The notes beneath the pieces were generated by a model that saw only the letters and a list, made by a program, of their open reading frames with translations, was not told the origin of the DNA and made no database searches. Positions 19,087 through 28,579 of a stretch of DNA of 34,838 nt are shown piece by piece; position 1 is the first letter of the stretch, and each line of letters starts with the position of its first letter. Where the stretch lies: the NCBI GenBank assembly GCA_001567105.1, contig LMZR01000055.1:1-34838 (forward strand), in the 5' to 3' direction. A program made the translations under genes and the position numbers. This DNA comes from Chloroflexi bacterium OLB14 (GTDB taxonomy: Bacteria > Chloroflexota > Anaerolineae > Anaerolineales > Villigracilaceae).

Positions 19087-21945
19087 ATGTTAGAGCATAA
19101 ACAAGAGATTGATACACTATCTGCACAAAAACGCACTGCAAATTGGGTAACATTGATTACCTTTATTTTGATGGGAATCGTTTCAGTTGTTACTGTGTTT
19201 TTTGTGCCCAATAAAGACAAAACCATTGTTGATAATTTTTTAATTCCCGGCGTAGCAATTTGTGCGGGGTATAGTTATTACCTTTCTCGCAAAGGGGATC
19301 ATATTCGCGGCATATATATTTTATTAGGGTTCATTGCTATTGCTTCAGCCCTTTACCCTTTTGCTGCCGATAATGTCGGCTGGCAAACTGCAATTGGTAT
19401 GCTATTAATTACTACTAGTATTTCAAATGCCACTTTACCTGCAAAAACTGCAAGAAGAATTTCCACCTTAGCTTTTGTATTCAGCCTTATTATCATATTA
19501 ATTGAAATATTTGTTTCTGGTAAAACAGTTGTTACACCTAAAATTTCATCTATTGTTATTCTTGGTGTTCTTATATTAATTTACTTAGGTGTTATTTTCT
19601 TCCGCTTCCGTCAATATACTTTACAAACAAAGTTAATTATTACATTTATTACATTAAGTATTTTATCTGTAAGCATAACCGCCTTAATTATTAATGGGCT
19701 TATTTCTCGTCAACTAACTAGCAAGGCAAAAGAGGATTTAAACCGAGTTACAAAAAACTCAGCATCCTCTATTAGCAAAGAACTAACCCTACATATCAAC
19801 CTCATTCAAGCTCTTGCATTAGATGCCTCGTTACAAAAGGCTTTATCTACTCAACAAACAAATAGTAACCCTACAGAACTCGCAAGCCTTGATATAGAAT
19901 GGCAAAAGGCTGTTGAAGCCAATAATGTTAATAGTCTAATTCGTTCTGTAATTCAAAACCCAATTGCAAGCAACTTACGTTCTTTTCAAGAAAATTTTCC
20001 CACTCATGTAGAAGTCTTTGTCACTAACAAATATGGGGCTACAGTTGCCGCTACAAACATTACATCTGACTACAACCAATCTGATGAAATATGGTGGCAG
20101 AGTGCCTATAATACTGGACAAGGAGCAGTTTATATTAGCCAACCAGTGTTTGATGAGAGTATACAAACACTTTCACTGGAAATAGCTATTCCAGTTTACG
20201 CACAAGACAAAAGTGTATTGGGAGTTCTTAGGAGTACTCTAAATCTAAATGTTTTAGTTCCAGTATTACAGAGTAGTGATATTACAAGTTCAGGGCTAAT
20301 TGAAATTTATTTACCAGATGGTCGAGAGTTGGAATTGCAAAAAAAAGGGAACGGCAAAGTAGAAATAAAAATAGAACTTAGCACAGAAGATGTTCTCACT
20401 ACGCTTTCGGGTGATAGCATCTTCACAAATAAAATTTTTAGTGGAGATGAATTTCTAGCTAGCGGTGGTAAGCCAGTTTTAATTAGTCAATTTTTTGTTT
20501 CGCCATTAGAAAATACTGCTTCTTCAAATGCAATCAAAAAGTTAAATTGGAGTGTAGTAACCATTCAAGATCGAGAAGAAGCTTTGCAGACCGTTTCAGA
20601 TACATCTCGTACCTCACAATTAATTGGGCTTGGAGCTATTGCTTTTGCAAGTCTGTTAGCGGTTGTAATGACTCAATACCTCACTAAGCCGATTGTGCGC
20701 TTAACGCAAGTTGCAGAACAAATATCAGCAGGAAAATTACAAACTCGTGCTGAATTTGAAGCACCCGACGAAATTGGTCAGTTAGCAGATGCATTTAATA
20801 AAATGACCTCACAATTGAGAGAAACATTGCTCAACCTTGAACAGCGCGTAGCAGAAAGAACAACCGACCTCGAAATGGCTCGCTACCAAAGTGAGAAACG
20901 TACAGATCAACTATTAGCCATTAGTGAGTTATCAAAACTTATTAACAATGAACAAAACATAAATAATTTGCTTTCACTTATCACTCGCTTAGTAAGTGAA
21001 AGATTTGGTTTTTATCATACGGGCATTTTTCTGGTTGATGAAACAAAACAATATGCAGTTCTCCAAGCGGCAAATAGCATAGGAGGTCAAGCCATGCTAA
21101 GACGTGGGCACAAACTTGAAGTTGGCGAAACTAGCATTGTAGGATATGTGGCTGAACATGGACAGCCACGTATTGCCCTAAATATTGAAACAGATGCAAC
21201 TTATTTCAATAATCCAGACCTTCCTGACACTCGCTCTGAAATTGCAATTCCTCTTAAATTACGAAATACAGTAATTGGTGTACTAGATGTACAAAGTGAA
21301 AAACCTGGAGCATTTACAAATGACGACACCAATACACTTAGTATTTTAGGAGACCAAATTGCAATCGCTATTCAAAATGCACGCCTTTTCTCAGAAACAC
21401 AAGTAACACTTAACGAAATGCAAATGCTATACCGTCAAAATTTACACGAAGGCTGGAGAAGATTCAGCCAAGAAGAAGGCGCAGTTGGATACTTGCACAG
21501 CCTTGGCAGTAGTAAAGCCCTCACTGAGCCGATAGGATCAAGTGAAATTCAACAAGTTCTAAATCGCGGAGAAACAACAGTTTCAGAACAAAATTCGCAA
21601 ACTAATTTTATTATTGTTCCCATAAAACTACGTGGGCAAGTTATTGGTGTTATGCGTATTCAATCACATCAAAAAGATAAAACATGGAATTCGAGCGAAA
21701 TCAACCTTACAGAAGCAGTCTCTGAGCGTTTATCGCTGGCTTTAGAAAACGCCCGCCTCATTCAAGAATCTCAACGTCAAGTTATCAAAGAACAAGCCAT
21801 CAGCGATATTACTAGCAAAATTGGTGGTTCAATCAATTTAGAGAATGTATTGCAAACCGCAGTCGAAGAGTTAGGTCGCTCCATACCAGGCTCAGAAGTA
21901 ATCATTAAACTAAAAGAAGATCTCTCAAATGGAGACCTAAAATAA
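19087..21945 (+). CDS. GAF receptor G: 6-TM module, Cache-like sensor, HAMP, GAF, truncated GAF (intact)
   Basis: This 952-residue protein has six membrane helices (about 18-173), a seventh (180-203), and an extracytoplasmic Cache-like domain (about 210-500) with EVFVTNKYGATVAATN, a WWQSAYN motif and LEIAIPVYAQDKSVLGVLRSTLN. A membrane helix (about 526-545), HAMP (545-600), coiled coil and GAF domain (about 640-790) with FGFYHTGIFLVD and YFNNPDLPDTRSEIAIPL follow. The truncated GAF-like segment (VPIKLRGQVIGVM) and tail (ITSKIGGSINLENVLQTAVEELG) close it. Ribosome site GGAG at 19077-19080 lies ahead of the ATG. The gene carries no frame break, which shows the two-sensor design (membrane module plus Cache) is real and not a joining artefact. 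Confidence 0.88.
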   Translation: MLEHKQEIDTLSAQKRTANWVTLITFILMGIVSVVTVFFVPNKDKTIVDNFLIPGVAICAGYSYYLSRKGDHIRGIYILLGFIAIASALYPFAADNVGWQTAIGMLLITTSISNATLPAKTARRISTLAFVFSLIIILIEIFVSGKTVVTPKISSIVILGVLILIYLGVIFFRFRQYTLQTKLIITFITLSILSVSITALIINGLISRQLTSKAKEDLNRVTKNSASSISKELTLHINLIQALALDASLQKALSTQQTNSNPTELASLDIEWQKAVEANNVNSLIRSVIQNPIASNLRSFQENFPTHVEVFVTNKYGATVAATNITSDYNQSDEIWWQSAYNTGQGAVYISQPVFDESIQTLSLEIAIPVYAQDKSVLGVLRSTLNLNVLVPVLQSSDITSSGLIEIYLPDGRELELQKKGNGKVEIKIELSTEDVLTTLSGDSIFTNKIFSGDEFLASGGKPVLISQFFVSPLENTASSNAIKKLNWSVVTIQDREEALQTVSDTSRTSQLIGLGAIAFASLLAVVMTQYLTKPIVRLTQVAEQISAGKLQTRAEFEAPDEIGQLADAFNKMTSQLRETLLNLEQRVAERTTDLEMARYQSEKRTDQLLAISELSKLINNEQNINNLLSLITRLVSERFGFYHTGIFLVDETKQYAVLQAANSIGGQAMLRRGHKLEVGETSIVGYVAEHGQPRIALNIETDATYFNNPDLPDTRSEIAIPLKLRNTVIGVLDVQSEKPGAFTNDDTNTLSILGDQIAIAIQNARLFSETQVTLNEMQMLYRQNLHEGWRRFSQEEGAVGYLHSLGSSKALTEPIGSSEIQQVLNRGETTVSEQNSQTNFIIVPIKLRGQVIGVMRIQSHQKDKTWNSSEINLTEAVSERLSLALENARLIQESQRQVIKEQAISDITSKIGGSINLENVLQTAVEELGRSIPGSEVIIKLKEDLSNGDLK

Positions 21946-21946
21946 G

Positions 21947-24416
21947 ATGAAAAAACCTCATTTTAGTTTTTTTAATTGGCTTGAAAGCACTGCCTTTGGT
22001 CGCCTCAAATTACGCTCCAAATTGGTTCTAGGCAATATGCTTATTACCCTCCTCGCCATTCTGATCCTTGGAGTTTATATCTATTACAGAACACAACAGG
22101 CAAGTGCGCAATTATCTACTCAACTAGAAATAAATAACCGTAATCGTGCAGGAGAAAGCCTTGCTTCTACTAGCAGTGAACAAGCCGCTCTGCTAAATAG
22201 CTTCTTCACCCAATTGAGTAGTCACACTTCTATTATCGGATTGACAATTGAAGATATTCTAAATAAGCAGAATAGCCTTAATAATGGAGCATACTGGAAC
22301 GCAGAAACTTCCCTCATACGCTTAGAATCAGGCAGTTGGGATAATGACAATACAGAAACAGCCTCAATCTTTATGCCAGCTAATGTAACTTTGACGGAAA
22401 ATCTTATCCGAAAACTCAACACATTAAAACATACCGAGCTAACGCTGCCCTCTTTCTTAGAAGACAACTCAGATATCGTTGCCATCTATTTCGGTGGTAT
22501 TGCAAAAGAAACTATTTATTACCCCAATATAGATTTAGCAAACATTGTCCCTTCAGATTTTGATGTAACTGGGCGTGTCTGGTACGTAGATGCCACGCCA
22601 GAAAACAACCCAGAGCATAAAGTAGTTTGGTCTACACCATATCAAGACGCAGCTCTCAATGGTTTAGTCATCACCACTTCTGTCCCCGTGTTCGATGCTC
22701 AAAATCGCTTCCAAGGTGTAGCGGCTATGGATGTGCAACTCACCCAAATTACCAACGTGGTTGCAAATATCAAAGTTGGCGAAACAGGTTATGCTTTCCT
22801 TATTGATAACAACAATCGTTTAATCGCCTTACCTAAACAAGGGTACAAAGATTTTGGGATTACCGAAGAAACAATACAATTTGGCACAATTATGGACGCC
22901 ACCACATTGCCCAAAGCAACAGATGAATTTTTTTGAACTGTTAAATCAAATTACCGCAGGAGAAAAAGGCATCCTCAACATCACCCTGGGTGATCAGGAA
23001 AGATTTGTAGCATTCCAAAATATTCCAGAAGTAAATTATAAACTTGTAGTAATTGTGCCCTCTAGTGAAATGCTAACAGACAGTTCCATTGTTAACAAAC
23101 AAATTCAAAAAGAAACTAGTAACGCCATCCTCTTTAGTCTACTCCTCATTGTTGGTATTCTCACCCTTGCATCTCTTGCTTTATTAGCAATAGGAAACAG
23201 ATTAACCGCCCCGCTACAATCATTAACGCGTGTAGCTAATGAAATTACTGCTGGTAATTTCGATATTAAAGCTGATGTACAAACACAAGATGAAATCGGC
23301 ACACTTTCTACCACGCTAAACAGCATGACCAAAAATATCAAAGATTTAATCGCATCTCTTGAAAAACGCGTAGAAGAAAGAACAGCCGAATTGCAAAACA
23401 CATTACAAAAAAATGAGCGCCGTAGTAAGCAATATGAAGCCATCACTAAGGTATCACAAGCAATTAACACTACAAAAAACCTACAAGAACTCTTACCTGA
23501 AATTTCACAGGTAATTAGCCAGCAGTTTGGCTTTTACCATGTAGGCATTTTCTTGAACGATGCCAAAAATCACTATACAGTTTTCAGCGCCGCAAATAGC
23601 GAAGGCGGAAAACGGATGTTAAAACGCGGGCATCAATTAAAAATTGGCGAACAAGGCATTGTGGGGTATGTAACAGGCACTGGAAACTCTCGTATAGCGC
23701 TTGATGTAGGCAGTGATGCCACCTACTTCAACAACCCAGATTTACCAGAAACCCGCTCCGAAATGGCATTGCCCCTCATCATTGCAAATAAAATCATTGG
23801 CGCATTAGACGTACAAAGCACAGCAACAAATGCATTTAGTGAAGAAGATATAGAGGTACTATCCACTCTAGCAGAACAAGTATCAATCGCAATTCAAAAT
23901 GCTCGTTTATATGAACAAACACAAAAATCATTAGCAGAAGCAGAAGCAGTTTCAAGGCAATATTTTACAGAAACATGGAAAACGCTTTCAGAAGAAGCCA
24001 GTGTACATGGATACCGCTACACACCAGCAGGTACTGTAACTCTTAACAAAGATGAAATAACTGAAATACAAACAGCAAATCGGAAAAGCATTACAGTTCC
24101 TATCATCATCCGTGGACAAACCATTGGTGAATTAGCAGTACTCATCCCATCTCAAGAACATATCAAATCAGACCAAATGGATTTAATTCACGCAGTAGCA
24201 AATCGTGTTGGTATCTTCGCAGAAAATGCCCGCCTCTTCGATGAAACCTCTAGGCGTGCAGAACGGGAACATTTAGTATCCGATATTACAGCTAAAATTC
24301 GTTCAACGAATGACCCACGCGAAATGCTTGAAACCGCCATCAACGAATTACGTAGTGCATTAAATGTATCACGTATTGACATCGTGCCACAAAAAACAAA
24401 CATAACAGATAAATAA
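21947..24416 (+). CDS. GAF receptor H: dCache-like sensor, HAMP, GAF, truncated GAF (one frame break)
   Basis: The restored length is 822 residues. Unlike E and G it has no 6-TM module. There is one membrane helix (27-47), a dCache-like domain (about 50-385) with IYYPNIDL, a DVTGRVWYVDA block, STPYQDAALNGLVITTSVPVF and GVAAMDVQ, a second helix (390-414) and HAMP. A coiled coil, GAF (about 507-657, with FGFYHVGIFLND and YFNNPDLPETRSEMALPL), the short segment VPIIIRGQTIGEL and the tail (ITAKIRSTNDPREMLETAINELR) follow. The frame breaks at seven T's 22928-22934 inside the Cache domain. Deleting one T joins DEFF to ELLNQITAGEKG. The gene starts directly after the stop of receptor G and is the last receptor before the ParA gene. 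Confidence 0.85.
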
Positions 24417-24457
24417 CTTTATCGCTTCACTAATTGGAAAATACCAAAAGAGGAAAC

Positions 24458-25246
24458 ATGTCAAAAACGATTGCAGTATCAAATGAAAAAGGAGGAGTGG
24501 CAAAAACCACCACCACCCTATCACTCGGAGCCGCCCTTGCAGAATTAGGAAACCGAGTGCTACTAATAGACTTAGATGCACAAGCAAACTTAACACTATC
24601 TGTTGGCTTCGAACCTGGAGAAGCAGAATTAACCTCAAGCCATGTCATGCTAGACAATACCCCCATATCAACAGTATGTCGAAAAACTGAAATCGAAAAA
24701 CTAGATTTAATTCCCTCCAGTTCACGTATTGAAACCTTAGAACAATTTTTACCAGTACGCACCAACTACACTACCATCTTACAACGAGCCATCAAAACCA
24801 CTCCTGCCCTGCCATATGAATATATCATCTTAGACTGCCCCCCCGCATTAGGCGCTGTCACCCGCAATGCACTATCTGCCGCCGACTTACTTCTCATCCC
24901 AACTCAAGCAGAATATTTTTCTGCCTACGCCTTAAGAAATATGATGAGCTTAATTCGCCGAACACGTGAAGTAGATAACCCCAACCTTGCTTATAGAATT
25001 CTCGTAACCATGATGGACAAAAGAAACAAAACCCATAAAAACATCCACGAGCAACTTAGAGCAACTTTTGGTTCAGGCGTACTAAGCACAGTCATTGAAT
25101 TAGATACAAAATTACGTGAAAGCCCCATTGCAGGTATACCTATTACACACTACAAATCTGGTGCGCGTGGCTCTATTCAATACCGCATATTAGCACAGGA
25201 GATAATGCAATATGTCCAAGAAACAGAAAACAAACAAGCGGCTTAA
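24458..25246 (+). CDS. ParA/MinD-family ATPase
   Basis: This 262-residue soluble P-loop ATPase has the deviant Walker A motif KGGVAKTTT (K11 signature lysine, K16), the switch DLDAQANLT (38-45) and DCPP (126-129). These are the diagnostic motifs of ParA/Soj proteins, which dimerise on ATP and bind DNA or membrane nonspecifically to move or position cargo. I chose ATG 24458, which has AGGAAA directly ahead; a TTG at 24434 would add eight residues. No parB-like gene and no parS-like palindrome is visible, so plasmid or chromosome partition is not supported here. Between receptors and their probable kinase, a role in placing a signalling cluster is more likely (inference, by analogy to ParA-like proteins that position chemosensory arrays). 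Confidence 0.9.
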   Translation: MSKTIAVSNEKGGVAKTTTTLSLGAALAELGNRVLLIDLDAQANLTLSVGFEPGEAELTSSHVMLDNTPISTVCRKTEIEKLDLIPSSSRIETLEQFLPVRTNYTTILQRAIKTTPALPYEYIILDCPPALGAVTRNALSAADLLLIPTQAEYFSAYALRNMMSLIRRTREVDNPNLAYRILVTMMDKRNKTHKNIHEQLRATFGSGVLSTVIELDTKLRESPIAGIPITHYKSGARGSIQYRILAQEIMQYVQETENKQAA

Positions 25247-28200
25247 CAAACTATTTCAAGATATTGAACCTGAGGTAAATGATTCGGGAAAAAGAAACAA
25301 GCCTGTTGTCAAAAAAGAAGCGGTTACGCCTCCTGCTATGCCGACACCTGTTTCTAAACCTGAAGTGTTGCCTATCTCCGAATCTAAGTCACCTGCTACC
25401 AAATATACTGGTAAATTAACCATACCAGAAATGCCCCCTCCTCTAGCCAACCCATCTGACTCTTCAGTGTATGCAACACAAGTTCAAATTGGAGAAAGAG
25501 ACTGGGCTACCTTACGCCTAGTTGATGAAAGTCAGAACCGAACATGGACACGTGACGAACAAGAGCTAATTAAGCAAGTAACAGATCAACTTTCATTAGC
25601 AATGGAAAATGCACGCTTATTTCAAGAAACACAGCGGCGCGCACAAGAATTAACTGTCGTAAACCAAGTGGTTTCTTCGGTTTCGGGTTCATTAAATTTA
25701 CAAACTTCTTTACAATCTATTGCCGATAATTTAGTAAGCCTACTTTCTGCTCAAAACGTAGGTATTGCATTATTAAACAATGATAAAAAGAATCTAACAG
25801 TCACAGCTGAGGCTTTCGATTCGTTTATACGCTCTGAAAGTATCGGATTAGAAATTCCAATTGTAGGCAATCCATCTACTGAAGAAGTGTTTCGTAGCAA
25901 GAAGCCCCTACTCATTCGAGATATCGATTCAGATCTATTGCCTAAACCTGTTAGAGATATATTAAAAAAAACGAGGCACGAAAAAATTTATTAATTATGC
26001 CCTTGCTAGCAGATCAAGAAGTAATTGGCACCATTGGTATTGCTTTTTATGATAGCAACCGCATTATCTCTCAAGATGAGCATCGCATCCTTGAAACTAT
26101 TCTTTCACAAGTTACCACAGCCATTCAAAAGAATAGTCTATTTAATCAAATTGAACGTTCCGAACAGAACTTACGGGCGCTCTTCTCAGCCATGGAAGAC
26201 GTGGTATTGGTAATTAATAGTGATGGACGCTATGAGCAGATTGCCCCTACCAACCCCTCCTTGCTTGTGCGCCCTCCAAGTGAAATGCTCGGAAAAACCT
26301 TTCACGAATTTTTACCCAAAGAAGTTGCCGATATCTTTTTATCAAAAGTACGAGAAGCATTATATAGCACAGAAAAAGTTCAATTTGAATACGAACTACC
26401 CATTGAAGACCAAAACTTATGGTTTTTTGCCACACTCACAAAATTAGATGCAGAACGCGTCTTTTGGGTAGCACGCGATGTCACCCAGCGTAAACAAGCT
26501 GAAGAGGCTATTCAACGCCGTAATCAATATTTAGCAGTATCAGCTGAAATTGGCAAGTTAGTGACATCTATCTTAGATCTCAATACCATTTTTGCCCGAA
26601 CTGTAAACTTAATTACAGAGCGCTTCAACTTTTATCACGCTTCTATTTTCATCACTGAAGAAACTGGCTTTAATGCCATCTTACGTGAAGCCACAGGCAA
26701 TGCAGGCTTAGAGATGAAAACAGTTGGGTTTACACTCCCTATTAATAATGATTCCATCGTTGGAAAAGTTTCAGCCGAGGGTACCCCTGTTATTGTTAAT
26801 GACACAGCAAAAAATCCTCTTCATAAACCTCACCCGCTTTTATCTGAGACCCGTGCAGAAGCTGCCATCCCACTAAAAATTGGTTCACGCATTATTGGAG
26901 CAATTGATATTCAATCTAAAAATATCAATGCTTTTACAGAAGATGAAATTTCCGTCTTACAAACCTTAGCAGATCAAGTAGCAGTAGCCATTGATAACGC
27001 TCGTTCATTTGAACTCTCACAACAAGCAGTGATGGAAATGCGCGAGATTGACCGATTGAAGAGTCAATTCCTCGCCAATATGAGTCATGAACTTCGCACA
27101 CCTTTGAACTCTATCATTGGTTTCTCACGTGTGATCCTTAAAGGAATAGACGGACCTGTAACAGAATTAATGCAACAAGATTTAACAGCCATTTACAATT
27201 CAGGTCAACACCTACTCGGTCTTATTAATGATATTCTTGACCTAGCTAAAATTGAAGCAGGGAAAATGGAATTAGCTTTCGATGAAGTCAATATTAATGA
27301 CTTAACGAACAGTGTACTATCCACAATGAGCGGGTTAATTAAAGACAAATCTATCCAAATGAAGCGTAATATCGAAGCCGATTTACCCCCTGTCAAAGCA
27401 GATGCGATACGTATTCGTCAGGTAATGATCAATTTACTCTCTAACGCTGCCAAATTTACAGATGAAGGCGAAATTGTTGTTGACGTCAGTTTATATAAAA
27501 ATAATGGACGTAACGAAATCAAAGTTAGCGTGATTGACTCAGGGTCAGGTATTTCGGTTGAAGATCAGGAAAAACTCTTCCAACCATTTTCACAAGTGGA
27601 TGCTTCTCCTACACGCAAAACAGGTGGTACAGGGTTGGGCTTATCAATTTGTAAACAACTCATCAACATGCATGGTGGAGAAATTTGGGTCGAAAGTGAA
27701 GAAGGCAAAGGTAGTAAATTCCATTTCACTCTGCCTGCTTACCCTAAAGAAGATGAGATTAGCAATAGCGAAAAAATAATCCTAACCATCGACGATGACA
27801 CTCAAGTCATTAGTCTATACGAAAGATATTTACATCCTCAGGGCTATAAAGTTGTAGCATTAACAGATGCATCTCAGGCAGTTGAAAAGGTAAAACAAAT
27901 TAAACCATTTGCTATTACTTTAGATATTATGATGCCAGGTATTGAAGGCTGGACAGTTTTAGACGCCCTAAAACATGACTCAGAAACCCGAAATTACCCT
28001 GTTATTATTTGTAGCATCATTGAAGATTTGGAAAAGGGCTTTAGTCTTGGCGCCTCAGATTATTTAGTCAAACCAATAATTGAAGAAGATATCGTCAATG
28101 CACTTGATAAATTAAATAGCGATGGCTCCATTCGCGAAGTCCTTATCATTGACGATAACCCTAACGACCTACGCCTCATTGGGAAAATGCTAACTGATGA

Positions 28201-28519
28201 CGGCAGATATAAAGCCATTCTGGCAGATAGTGGGCAAAGCGGGTGGAATATCATCTCATCAGGCAGTCCGCCTCACGCCATTATTCTCGACCTGTTCATG
28301 CCAGATTTAGATGGATTTCAACTCCTCGAAAAACTGCAAACCGATAAAAAATTGCGTGAAATCCCAACTATTGTCATCAGTGGCATGGAAGTAACCGCCG
28401 AGCAGAAAAATCAATTGAAAGAATTTGGTCAACGCCTACTTACAAAAGGCTCTTTTAATGAAAAAGAATTGCTCACATCCATACAACGCTCTTTAGAAAG
28501 AATCCAAGGGATGAAGTAA
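25212..28519 (+). CDS. Hybrid histidine kinase: truncated GAF, GAF, PAS, GAF, HisKA, HATPase, two receivers (one frame break)
   Basis: The restored length is 1102 residues and no membrane helix is seen, so it is cytoplasmic. After a charged, proline-rich N-terminus comes a half-GAF (about 88-140, QVQIGERDWATLRL to AMENARLF) matching the second halves in the receptors. GAF (about 145-300), PAS (about 315-430), GAF (about 450-600) and HisKA with H626 in MSHELRTP follow. The ATPase domain shows INLLSNAAKF, DSGSGIS and GGTGLGLS. Receiver 1 has D905 and K954 (VKPI). Receiver 2 has D1027, but K1079 lies in TKGSF instead of the usual KP. The frame breaks near 25964-25986 (a run of eight A's, then six A's): one A is missing from one of these. 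The start overlaps ParA by 35 bases. It is the only kinase of the operon and the likely output of the receptors. Confidence 0.9.
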
Positions 28520-28524
28520 AATAC

Positions 28525-28560
28525 ATACCGCGAGTTTTTTCTCTCGCGGTATTATTATTT
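28525..28560 (+). terminator. Hairpin terminator or attenuator after the hybrid kinase
   Basis: ATACCGCGAG at 28525-28534 pairs with CTCGCGGTAT at 28543-28552 (10 base pairs, T-rich 8-base loop) and is followed by TATTATTT. It begins six bases after the kinase stop and ends just ahead of the AGGAG of the next gene. With no separate promoter visible for that gene, it may only reduce, not stop, transcription. Confidence 0.75.
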
Positions 28561-28579
28561 ATCAGGAGATTCCTCTAAC

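Noticed and set aside
11000..24000. CRISPR array or mobile-element repeats suggested by recurring GAF sequence
   Set aside because: The repeats are diverged coding duplicates kilobases apart; there are no short regular repeats with spacers, transposases or terminal inverted repeats.
24458..25246. Plasmid partition locus
   Set aside because: Only the ATPase is present; no ParB-like gene, parS-like palindrome or replication gene is visible.
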